From an uncultured Erysipelotrichaceae bacterium (GTDB taxonomy: Bacteria > Bacillota_I > Bacilli_A > Erysipelotrichales > Erysipelotrichaceae): a stretch of DNA of 25,827 bases. The stretch spans positions 1-25,827 of the forward strand of contig CAMOOA010000005.1 in the NCBI GenBank assembly GCA_946621045.1, written 5' to 3'. Shown piece after piece: positions 18,203 through 25,370 of this stretch (the stretch's first letter is position 1; the number at the start of each line of letters is the position of its first letter). A model generated the notes under the pieces. That model worked only from the letters and a program-made list of their open reading frames with translations, had not been told where the DNA came from and searched no databases. The translations under genes and the position numbers were made by a program.

Positions 18203-18444
18203 TCCGTCTGTGGCTGTTTATTCCTGAGGTTCAGAAAGAGTTTGAATGCGCGCTTCCCGAAAATGCGTCGCTTGCCCAGTGCATCCCTTATCTGAACCGT
18301 CTGCTGGATGATGAATTTGAGCGCTGGTATGAAATAGCAGCCGATGCGCTCTTTGTAGAGACAGACACCGGGATCCGGCTGAGCGGTGCAGTTACGATCA
18401 GTTATCTGAATCTTGAAGACGGGATGCGCATTATGATCTGCTGA
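18199..18444 (+). CDS. esaB: YukD/EsaB ubiquitin-like type VII secretion protein
   Basis: Small protein of 81 residues with the beta-grasp layout of YukD/EsaB: an N-terminal strand (IRLWLFIPE), a helix around LAQCIPYLNRLLDD and a final strand ending LEDGMRIMIC. YukD-family proteins lie next to the EssC-type ATPase in type VIIb loci and are needed for secretion. Its ATG overlaps the essC stop (ATGA). Sequence similarity is weak because the family is short and diverse; position, length and the ending LxxGMxxxI support the call. Confidence 0.82.
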   Translation: MIRLWLFIPEVQKEFECALPENASLAQCIPYLNRLLDDEFERWYEIAADALFVETDTGIRLSGAVTISYLNLEDGMRIMIC

Positions 18445-18458
18445 AGTCATGCATGCGA

Positions 18459-18464
18459 TACAAT
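18459..18464 (+). promoter_or_regulatory. -10 hexamer just before the second lipoprotein gene
   Basis: TACAAT is followed by six bases and ATG 18471; TGCGA precedes it, as with the kinase gene promoter. No Shine-Dalgarno is present. No good -35 is seen. This suggests a leaderless message for the lipoprotein, separate from the upstream essC-esaB transcript. Confidence 0.4.
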
Positions 18465-18470
18465 GGCAGT

Positions 18471-19505
18471 ATGAAAACTGCATGCAGACAACTCCTTATC
18501 ACAGCTGTATTCATCCTGGTCTTTCTGTCTTCCGGCTGTACGAAAAACTACGGCAGGAAAGAAATATCGGACTATGTAAAAGAACGCTGCGGCATAAGCT
18601 CGTTCAGAGTAAGCAGGGACCGGATCGAACTGACATCCGAAGAGGATTCCTATACAGATTATCTCTGGACGATTACGGAAAACGACGGCACGGAATTTTA
18701 TGTACTGGATGATTATCACTGGGGTATGGAAGCGCTCGTCAATACACTGCGGACCGACTATTATGATGTTCATCTGGTCCGTGATTTTTCAAAACTCCCG
18801 CATTCCGGGATCCGGCTGGCAAGTGAAACGGAAAACGGTCTTTGCCATGCGGTGCTGGAAGGTGATTTTTCGACGCGCAGCGAACTGCAGGATGAACTGA
18901 AGGAGCTTGCGGATATCCGCGCGGACAAAGCATGCCCGGACGAAGTTTCCTATGTGCTGAAATTCAATTATCCGTACAGAGTGATCGGAGAGTATGAAAG
19001 CGGTGTCGGAGATACGGCCGGAAATCTTTCATCCTCCGCGCCGGATGTCCCGGAGGCGGAAAAACGGATGCTGCTGACATGTGTGGATCATCAGCTGTCC
19101 TGCCGTTTTGATTTTACGGAAGAGGAGATCCGGAGTGCCGTGGAAGCGAATACCCATCAGCTCGGCGTAAGAAACGCATCCGGTGAAATGATCTGGTATG
19201 ACGACCTCTGTGCCGATCAGTACAGTTATGGAGTTTCGTTTGCGTCACTGTATGTGCTTCTGGAACGAAACGGGTTTGCGCCGGAAGGAACGCCGGAACA
19301 TTACCGCGTTACTGCACCGGACGGAACCTCCTTTGAGATTTCCTATTCGTTCCGTCATCCGCTTCCCGAACATTCAGAAGGGATCTATTATCTGAAAAAC
19401 GGTGAGATCACAGATATGTCCGGGTATTTCCATACGCATTTCACGGCGGGGGAAATCCGGAACCTGTTTGGTCTGGAAGTATATGAACGCTGGCAGGTTC
19501 AATGA
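18471..19505 (+). CDS. lipoprotein of unknown function, last gene of the type VII block
   Basis: Predicted lipoprotein of 344 residues. A basic N terminus (MKTACRQ), a hydrophobic core and LSSGC end the signal peptide, with lipidation expected at C23 (the -3 residue is Ser, so the lipobox is slightly atypical). The mature part is acidic and rich in aromatic residues, with no repeat or domain that I recognise. ATG 18471 is preferred over an in-frame ATG at 18453, which would add six residues before the signal peptide. It begins 26 nt after esaB on the same strand, so it may belong to the secretion locus, but it also has its own candidate -10. Its last 7 nt overlap the end of the convergent radical SAM gene. 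Whether it acts in secretion is unknown. Confidence 0.78.
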   Translation: MKTACRQLLITAVFILVFLSSGCTKNYGRKEISDYVKERCGISSFRVSRDRIELTSEEDSYTDYLWTITENDGTEFYVLDDYHWGMEALVNTLRTDYYDVHLVRDFSKLPHSGIRLASETENGLCHAVLEGDFSTRSELQDELKELADIRADKACPDEVSYVLKFNYPYRVIGEYESGVGDTAGNLSSSAPDVPEAEKRMLLTCVDHQLSCRFDFTEEEIRSAVEANTHQLGVRNASGEMIWYDDLCADQYSYGVSFASLYVLLERNGFAPEGTPEHYRVTAPDGTSFEISYSFRHPLPEHSEGIYYLKNGEITDMSGYFHTHFTAGEIRNLFGLEVYERWQVQ

Positions 19506-20332
19506 TCGAACCGTCTGCGGAACGTGCATTTCCGGCAGAGTGATTCAGTGATCGTGTGCTGTTCAAATCCCTGCACAAGCGACAGATAGCGCGGTTTCTT
19601 CATGATCAGCGCAAGTGTCTCTGTCTTAAGACTGCCAAGAGGAATCAGACCGTCCGAGTCGAGACAGCAGGGGACCACCGTCCCGTCAGAGAGTATCGCT
19701 ATCTGGGTGCGCCCGCCAAGACAGGTTCCTTCCGAACTATCCGCATCTCCTGCGGAAGGCCAGGTGAAATCATTCGCGAAGCTGACATAAACATGCGGAA
19801 GGATCCTGAAGCTGTTTTTCCTTGCGGTCGGCATGAATTCATAAGAATCACGAAGATGTGTCAGGCACCAGGCGGTATTCGGCTCCAGAAGTCCGTCGCT
19901 TCGCCAGAAACGAAGATCCACATTCACGTTTCCAAGTTTTGAAGCGTTCCCGGCAAGCTTCATTACGGATTCATAGTAGGCGGGAATCCGCTCCGACGGC
20001 CGGGCGGAAACGGACTGAAGGGATACGGCAATGCCGGAGAGGCTGGAATGTGCAAGAAGATCCGGATGTGCATCCAGAAAGCTTCCGTTTGTCACAAGAT
20101 GAACAACGGCATGCTCTTTATCGCAGATCGAAAGAATTTCATCAAACTGCGGGTGAAGCAGAGGCTCGCCCTGTACATGCAGGTAGATATGCGGTGTGAC
20201 GATTAAAGCCTGCCGCAGTACATCATGAAAAAACGAAGGGGTCATGGAAGCGGACGGGCGGACTGTACGCGTGCAGAACGGGCAGTGCAGGTCACAGATA
20301 TTGGTGATTTCGATATAGATTCGCTTGATCAT
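19499..20332 (-). CDS. radical SAM protein with SPASM-like C terminus
   Basis: Putative radical S-adenosylmethionine enzyme of 277 residues. The 4Fe-4S motif is C13-D-L-H-C17-P-F-C20 very close to the N terminus, as usual; a GEPLLHP motif and VTNGS follow. The C-terminal part has CLGGRTQIAILSDGTVVPCC and LCRKC, which resembles the auxiliary cluster region of SPASM/Twitch proteins. ATG 20332 is chosen because a TATAAT ends 6 nt upstream; an in-frame ATG at 20398 would add 22 residues that look non-conserved, without a ribosome site. The substrate cannot be told: no peptide precursor, sugar or cofactor gene is adjacent on the same strand. It is divergent from truB and convergent with the lipoprotein gene. 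Confidence 0.88.
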   Translation of the reverse strand: MIKRIYIEITNICDLHCPFCTRTVRPSASMTPSFFHDVLRQALIVTPHIYLHVQGEPLLHPQFDEILSICDKEHAVVHLVTNGSFLDAHPDLLAHSSLSGIAVSLQSVSARPSERIPAYYESVMKLAGNASKLGNVNVDLRFWRSDGLLEPNTAWCLTHLRDSYEFMPTARKNSFRILPHVYVSFANDFTWPSAGDADSSEGTCLGGRTQIAILSDGTVVPCCLDSDGLIPLGSLKTETLALIMKKPRYLSLVQGFEQHTITESLCRKCTFRRRFDH

Positions 20333-20338
20333 AGGAAG

Positions 20339-20344
20339 ATTATA
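20339..20344 (-). promoter_or_regulatory. consensus -10 hexamer before the radical SAM gene
   Basis: TATAAT on the minus strand, six bases, then ATG 20332. TTTCAA 17 bp upstream is only a weak -35. No Shine-Dalgarno exists between the hexamer and the ATG, so the message would be leaderless. Confidence 0.5.
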
Positions 20345-20458
20345 GTAACTCCGCTCTTCTTTTGAAACCGGGACAGTGCTGAATCCGCAGGAATACATAA
20401 TATGAAAATTATTTCATGACATTTTCATTTCGATGCGGTCGTTATCCTTGGACGGAAT

Positions 20459-20467
20459 TGATATAAT
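20459..20467 (+). promoter_or_regulatory. extended -10 promoter of truB
   Basis: TGATATAAT, a full extended -10 with consensus TATAAT (20462-20467), lies 9 nt before the truB ATG. No Shine-Dalgarno is present. A proper -35 is missing, which an extended -10 can make up for. The leader would be 0-3 nt. Confidence 0.6.
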
Positions 20468-20476
20468 CTTGAACGT

Positions 20477-21316
20477 ATGGATGCTGTATTACTGCTTAAC
20501 AAACCCGCCGGTATGACTAGTTTTGACGCGGTCAGCCGCTGCCGGCGGATCCTTCATGAAAAGAAAGTCGGACACACCGGCACACTTGATCCGAATGCCA
20601 GCGGACTGATGATTCTGCTGTTCGGAAAATATACGAAGTTTCTCCCGTACTGCGTCAAAGATCACAAACAGTACGTCGCCGGATTCCGGTTTGGAATTGA
20701 TACGGATACGCAGGATATCTGGGGCACGGTTATCGCGGAAAAAGAACCTGCGTTTCATTCGCCGGAAGAAGTCCGCAGTGCTGCGGAATCCTTTCTCGGC
20801 AGCGGAACACAGATTCCGCCCATGTATTCTGCCGTCAAGATCAACGGCCGCAAGCTGTATGAGCTCGCAAGGAAGGGACAAACGGTGGAGCGTGCGCCTA
20901 GACCGGTCACGATCGACCGGATGGATGTCTCGTGTGACGGACCGGACTGGAAACTGTCCGCTACGGTTTCGGGCGGCACCTATATCCGGACGCTGATTCA
21001 TGATCTCGGCGAACGTCTGGGAGAATATGCGGTAATGACATCCCTTGTCCGCACCGGAATCGAATCGCTTTCGGTTTCCGAGGCATGTACGCTGGAAGAT
21101 CTTGAGACCAGTCCCTCGTTTGTGCCGGTTGAACGTGTTCTTGATCCTTCGATTCCCTGCATGGAAGCTGCAGATTACGAATCAGTCATCCACGGACGGG
21201 TGATCCGGATGGAACACGACGTGCCGCTTATCCTCTTTCAGAAGGACGGACAGGTTCTTGCGGCTTATGCGAAGAGGGAAGACGGCCTGTATCATTGCCA
21301 GAGAGGATTATTATGA
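20477..21316 (+). CDS. truB: tRNA pseudouridine(55) synthase TruB
   Basis: Makes pseudouridine 55 in the T-loop of tRNAs. The 279-residue protein opens with LLLNKPAGMTSFD and carries the catalytic aspartate D38 in GHTGTLDPNASG, followed by the family's Y-rich KFLPYCVKDHKQYVAGFRFG and GGTYIRTLIHDLG. The C-terminal part is a shortened PUA-like region. It is separated from rbfA here by the type VII block and radical SAM gene, though the two are normally adjacent. ATGA overlap with ribF. Confidence 0.96.
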   Translation: MDAVLLLNKPAGMTSFDAVSRCRRILHEKKVGHTGTLDPNASGLMILLFGKYTKFLPYCVKDHKQYVAGFRFGIDTDTQDIWGTVIAEKEPAFHSPEEVRSAAESFLGSGTQIPPMYSAVKINGRKLYELARKGQTVERAPRPVTIDRMDVSCDGPDWKLSATVSGGTYIRTLIHDLGERLGEYAVMTSLVRTGIESLSVSEACTLEDLETSPSFVPVERVLDPSIPCMEAADYESVIHGRVIRMEHDVPLILFQKDGQVLAAYAKREDGLYHCQRGLL

Positions 21317-22239
21317 GAATTGACAGAATTACACTTGATCATAAATACAAACCGAATACACCGGTCGTCGCATGCATCGGGTATTTTGACGGTGTGCATA
21401 AAGGCCATCAGGCTCTGATTTCGCGGACCGTTGATATGGCAAAGGAATTCGGCTGTGCAAGCGCGCTGATCACTTTTGAACCGGATCCGTGGGTCACGAT
21501 CCGGAATGCGCTTCCCCAGGAACTGGAACATCTGACGACCTCCAGGCAGAAAAACAATCTCGTAATCAAATACGGGATCCAGAATATCTATTATCTTGAT
21601 TTCACAAAACAGATGGCTGCGCTTTCTCCGCATGAATTCATCGAACAGGTGCTCGGCCAGCTGAATCTGAAAGGACTTGTCTGCGGATATGACTTCCGCT
21701 TCGGCGCAAAAGGCCTCGGGGATGCCGGATTTCTCAAGCGAACGGTGTCCTATCCGGTGGAAGTCATTGAAGAAATATCCTATAAGGGAACGAAGATTTC
21801 CAGTTCGCGGATCGTCAAATGCGTGAAATCCGGTGATTTCATGTCCGCCTATGAACTGCTGGGCCATCCGTTTACGATGGACGGAACCGTTGTTGCGGGA
21901 CGGCATATCGGTTATACCCTGAACACTCCGACTGCCAATCTCGGATACAGTCCGGAATATGTGATTCCCCGGATCGGCGTCTATTCCGGTCATGTTATTC
22001 TGCGCGGAAAAATGTACGGCGCCATGATCAATGTCGGTCATAATCCGACAGGAAATTACAGCGTGCCCGTTTCCATCGAAGCGTATCTTTTCAATTTCAA
22101 TTCAACGATTTACGGTGAGCGCATGTCAGTGATTTTCGAACAGTATATCCGGGAAGAAAAGGATTTCAAGAATATGGATAACCTCAGGCTTCAGCTTGAA
22201 AGTGACAAGGAAACCGTAAGAAAGCTTCTGCGCTTATGA
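21313..22239 (+). CDS. ribF: bifunctional riboflavin kinase/FAD synthetase
   Basis: Converts riboflavin to FMN and FMN to FAD. The 308-residue protein has the N-terminal nucleotidyltransferase domain with GYFDGVHKGHQ and CGYDFRFGAKGLGD, the ISSSRI motif, and the C-terminal riboflavin kinase domain with TPTANLGY, GVYSG and INVGHNPT. The ATG at 21313 overlaps the truB stop and has AGAGGA upstream; a TTG at 21295 would extend into truB without need. The truB-ribF pair is standard in Firmicutes, but the usual next gene rpsO is absent. Confidence 0.96.
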   Translation: MRIDRITLDHKYKPNTPVVACIGYFDGVHKGHQALISRTVDMAKEFGCASALITFEPDPWVTIRNALPQELEHLTTSRQKNNLVIKYGIQNIYYLDFTKQMAALSPHEFIEQVLGQLNLKGLVCGYDFRFGAKGLGDAGFLKRTVSYPVEVIEEISYKGTKISSSRIVKCVKSGDFMSAYELLGHPFTMDGTVVAGRHIGYTLNTPTANLGYSPEYVIPRIGVYSGHVILRGKMYGAMINVGHNPTGNYSVPVSIEAYLFNFNSTIYGERMSVIFEQYIREEKDFKNMDNLRLQLESDKETVRKLLRL

Positions 22240-23531
22240 ATGAAGTATATCTTGCGCGGATGCGCACACTGCTCGGCGATCAATATCCTGCATATGAACA
22301 GTCGCTTGCCGGCCCTGCATACCGGGGAATCCGGATCAACACCCTGAAGCGGCCCAAAGAGCCGATCAGCGGTATCTGCGGTCAGAAAAGCCCGTTCGCG
22401 GAGAACGCATGGTATCTGGAGCCTTCCTGTACGGTCGGGCAGACACCGGAATATCTCTGCGGCCACATCTATCCGCAGGAACCGAGTGCTTCGTATGCGG
22501 TTACTGCGATGTCGCTGCGTCCGGGGATGCGGGTCCTTGATCTTTGCGCTGCGCCCGGCTCCAAGAGTACCCAGATTGCAGAATTACTGCAGAATCAGGG
22601 ACTTCTTGTTTCCAATGAGATCATTTCCTCGCGAGCTGCGGTTCTGAAGGAAAATATGGAACGCTGCGGCGCCGCAAATACGGTAATTCTGAACAACACG
22701 CCTTCGGAAGTGGCGCATGTTTTTCCGGCGTTTTTTGATGCAGTGCTGTGTGATGCGCCATGTTCCGGGGAAGGAATGTTCCGCAAAGACCCGGAGGCGG
22801 TAAACCACTGGTCTGTTGAACATGTTTCCTCGTGTGCGGTGCGCCAGGCAGCGATCCTTGATGATGCGGCGGAATGCGTAAAGCCAGGCGGTCTTCTCGT
22901 ATACAGTACATGCACGTTTTCTCCCGAAGAGAACGAACAGAATGTCTCCGCATTTCTGGAACGCCACCCGGACTTTATGCCGGAAGCGATCCCGTCCTGC
23001 GGCGGTTTGGAAACAGATTCCGGATATATGCGGCGGATATATCCGATGGATGGCGGAGAAGGACACTTTGTCGCAAGGCTTCGCAGAAGCGGCCGGGCCG
23101 AACCGTATTCACTTCCGCTTTTGAAAAGTGATCCTCTGCCGCCTTCGGCTGCGGAATTTCTGGAAGCGAACTTAACGTCTTTGTTTCCGTACATCTATGT
23201 CCGCCATGATGTTGTATACGGCGGAACCGTTCCGTTTTTTGCCTGTCCGGGGCTTCATCTGATCCGGCATCAGACGCTACTGGGAACCGTTCGCAGAGGC
23301 CGGTTTGAACCTTCACATGCGCTTGCAATGTCCTCATGGACTGCCATGAAGAACCGGGTCCCGGTTTCGGAAGAGACATTTGAATCGTACCGCCGCGGCA
23401 ATACGGTTCCGTATCAGGGGGAAAAGGGATGGTTTGCGGTGACTGTCCGCGGAATGCAGGCAGGTCTTGCAAAGGGGGACGGCAGCGTTCTCAAGAATCA
23501 CTATCCGAAAGCGTTTCGGATTCGCGGATAA
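22236..23531 (+). CDS. rsmF: NOL1/NOP2/Sun family rRNA (cytosine-C5) methyltransferase, RsmF-like
   Basis: SAM-dependent m5C methyltransferase of 431 residues. The N-terminal part carries RGIRINTLK; the SAM-binding motif is VLDLCAAPGSKSTQ (100-113); the two family cysteines are C176 in DAPCSGEGMFR and C226 in YSTCTFSPEEN. The C-terminal third (about 300-431) resembles the PUA-like region of RsmF/YebU. The GEGMFRKD motif and the length favour the RsmF branch over RsmB, which has an NusB-like domain. The exact rRNA target is inferred. It overlaps ribF by ATGA, so it is probably co-translated. Confidence 0.9.
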   Translation: MNEVYLARMRTLLGDQYPAYEQSLAGPAYRGIRINTLKRPKEPISGICGQKSPFAENAWYLEPSCTVGQTPEYLCGHIYPQEPSASYAVTAMSLRPGMRVLDLCAAPGSKSTQIAELLQNQGLLVSNEIISSRAAVLKENMERCGAANTVILNNTPSEVAHVFPAFFDAVLCDAPCSGEGMFRKDPEAVNHWSVEHVSSCAVRQAAILDDAAECVKPGGLLVYSTCTFSPEENEQNVSAFLERHPDFMPEAIPSCGGLETDSGYMRRIYPMDGGEGHFVARLRRSGRAEPYSLPLLKSDPLPPSAAEFLEANLTSLFPYIYVRHDVVYGGTVPFFACPGLHLIRHQTLLGTVRRGRFEPSHALAMSSWTAMKNRVPVSEETFESYRRGNTVPYQGEKGWFAVTVRGMQAGLAKGDGSVLKNHYPKAFRIRG

Positions 23532-23543
23532 CAGGGAGTAATT

Positions 23544-24932
23544 ATGGAACTTGAACTGTTTCGGTTTATTGATGAAGCAGTCAGATTTTATGATCTTCAT
23601 CATGCCAGTTTTGTATATGCGGAAAAGATCCTGAAAAATCATTTTTCATCATTGCCCGGAATTCCGGAAGGGGATATCGTTGCGGTCTTTTCACGTGTAA
23701 AGGGAAGAGAAAGTCTCCGGGAGAAGCTGCTTCGAAACAAGTTTTACCTGAATTCCGAAAGCCCGAAAGATGCAGTGTCTTCCCTGTCGGATCTTGTCGG
23801 AATTACCATCGAATGCAGATTTATCCGGAATGAAACGGAAATCTATCACCGTCTGTTCAAAGACTTCAGCGAACCGAATGAGGACGGTTATGCGATTTCT
23901 CTGACGAATCCCGACATTCTTCTCAGCCTCGGCATGCCGCAGCCCCAGCTGCAACGGAACGGCTTTGCCATTTACCGGATCGACGGTAAATACCGGTTCA
24001 ATGATGAGTACATCGGCTTTGAACTGCAGATCAAATCGCTTGTTCACCGGTTCTGGAGTGAAATCGAGCACGAAGTCGTATACAAGAATCAGGAAATGGT
24101 GCGCAATGCGCGTTTCATGCGCAAGATGCTAAGCTCAATCCGCGACAGTCTCGATGTGGTGGACCATCAGCTGGAGACCGTCTATACCGAGATGATGATG
24201 GAATCTCGTGAGGCGGAGATCGGCATAGATGAACGCACATTTAAAACCATGCTTTCATCTTCCCTGAATGAACTGTTTATCACCAAGATGAAGGAGTCGG
24301 TAGGATTTTCGACCACGTTCAAGAACGATTCCGAAATTCTTGCGCAGTATATCTACATTGCGGATTTTCTGATGAAAGACAATTCCGAAACACGGATGAT
24401 CGAGTTCCTTGAAAATCTTAATGAACTGGAAAACCGTCCGATCGATCTGCGCGCAAGACTTGTTCTCAACGATGAAGCGGAAACCGATGATGTGTTTGTC
24501 AGAACATTGTCCGACTATTTCCTTTCGGTGATCAATGTTGATTTTGAATGGCATGCATTCTTCGTGATTCTCTGTGAACTGCAGAGCGGCTATGTAAAAG
24601 CGGATATTCTGCAGTTTACATCCGTGATCGGATCTCTTCTGATTCAGCCGAAGTGGTTCTCCGCAAAGTTTTCGAAACTTCCGGAACAGGATGCTCAAAC
24701 CGTTCGGAATTTCTTCAAGGAAGTTCTTGCGAAGGGTATGATTCACTCGGATTCCATTCATATGATTCACGAGCCGTATCTTCTTGATCTGATGAACTAC
24801 TTCTGGAATATCGTGGAAACCGCAGAACAGCGGATACAGTCTGTTGAAGACTTTGAAGCAATCAGGGAAGCAATGCAGGAGAAGATGATTCATGAAATCG
24901 CCGGACTTCTGCGCAAGCCGCGAATCTCGTAA
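23544..24932 (+). CDS. RelA/SpoT-domain protein, divergent (p)ppGpp synthetase-like, with long helical C-terminal region
   Basis: The first 190 residues align with the RelA/SpoT synthetase domain: R51-V-K53 and S57/K61 (RVKGRESLREKL), D83 in DLVGITI, E160 in GFELQIKS and WSEIEHEVVYK (171-181). Some usual residues differ: GIRI has become GITI, EIQIRT has become ELQIKS, and the NGY-x-S-x-H motif is NGFAIYR, with Tyr to Phe and the Ser and His lost. Synthesis of (p)ppGpp is therefore uncertain. There is no HD hydrolase domain and no TGS/ACT region. Residues about 200-462 are mostly helical with no domain I recognise, so it is much longer than small alarmone synthetases (about 210-260 residues). 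AGGGAG precedes ATG; the gene starts 12 nt after rsmF. Confidence 0.78.
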   Translation: MELELFRFIDEAVRFYDLHHASFVYAEKILKNHFSSLPGIPEGDIVAVFSRVKGRESLREKLLRNKFYLNSESPKDAVSSLSDLVGITIECRFIRNETEIYHRLFKDFSEPNEDGYAISLTNPDILLSLGMPQPQLQRNGFAIYRIDGKYRFNDEYIGFELQIKSLVHRFWSEIEHEVVYKNQEMVRNARFMRKMLSSIRDSLDVVDHQLETVYTEMMMESREAEIGIDERTFKTMLSSSLNELFITKMKESVGFSTTFKNDSEILAQYIYIADFLMKDNSETRMIEFLENLNELENRPIDLRARLVLNDEAETDDVFVRTLSDYFLSVINVDFEWHAFFVILCELQSGYVKADILQFTSVIGSLLIQPKWFSAKFSKLPEQDAQTVRNFFKEVLAKGMIHSDSIHMIHEPYLLDLMNYFWNIVETAEQRIQSVEDFEAIREAMQEKMIHEIAGLLRKPRIS

Positions 24933-24949
24933 TTCCTGCAAATTGCGTT

Positions 24950-24955
24950 TATAAT
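24950..24955 (+). promoter_or_regulatory. possible -10 hexamer for the Asp23/Gls24 gene
   Basis: TATAAT, consensus, 29 nt before the ATG at 24985, leaving room for an ordinary leader with AAGAGG at 24970-24975. No clear -35 at 16-18 nt. The gene could also be reached by read-through from 23544. Confidence 0.4.
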
Positions 24956-24984
24956 AATCGTGTTGTCATAAAGAGGTAACAGAT

Positions 24985-25308
24985 ATGGATTATGTAGTAC
25001 TTAAAGAAGATTCTGCCAGCGGAATGATTGCCATCAACAAATCCGTCTTTCAGGTCATTGCGGAAATCACGCTTCGTGATATTGACAATATCGTGATTCC
25101 TTCCGGGAGTTCCTTTCAGCGGAAGCCGGTAAATGTGAAGATTGAAAACAATCAGCTCAAGATAGAGGCCGATGTCCGCGTCAATTACGGCGCCAATGTA
25201 ACGGATGCCTGCGGTCTTGCGCAGTCAAAGATTTTTGAAAACATCACGTTCATGACCGGTTACAAGCCGGCAGATGTCCGTGTAAATGTCATCGGATTTG
25301 AAATCTGA
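24985..25308 (+). CDS. Asp23/Gls24 family envelope stress response protein
   Basis: Small protein of 107 residues of the Asp23/Gls24 (DUF322) family, whose members are abundant, partly membrane-linked proteins connected with alkaline or envelope stress in Gram-positives. The family pattern is visible: NKSVFQVIAEITLRDIDNI at the start, the IEADVRVNYGANV strand, and the helix and final strand of SKIFENITFMTGYKPADVRV. An AAGAGG ribosome site lies 9 nt before ATG. It stands alone rather than in an amaP/asp23 pair. Confidence 0.88.
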   Translation: MDYVVLKEDSASGMIAINKSVFQVIAEITLRDIDNIVIPSGSSFQRKPVNVKIENNQLKIEADVRVNYGANVTDACGLAQSKIFENITFMTGYKPADVRVNVIGFEI

Positions 25309-25370
25309 CAGAACGTGGCGGGAAACGGTCTGGTTCGTATTAGTATATGAAGCAAAACGGAGGTGAGTTT

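Noticed and set aside
19513..19538. Possible bidirectional terminator between the lipoprotein and radical SAM genes (TCTGC-GGAA with TTCC-G-GCAGA)
   Set aside because: The stem has a bulge, lies inside the radical SAM coding region and is followed by no T run on either strand.
11601..20332. Mobile element or genomic island carrying the type VII genes
   Set aside because: No integrase, transposase, tRNA, direct repeat or evident composition shift is seen at either end.
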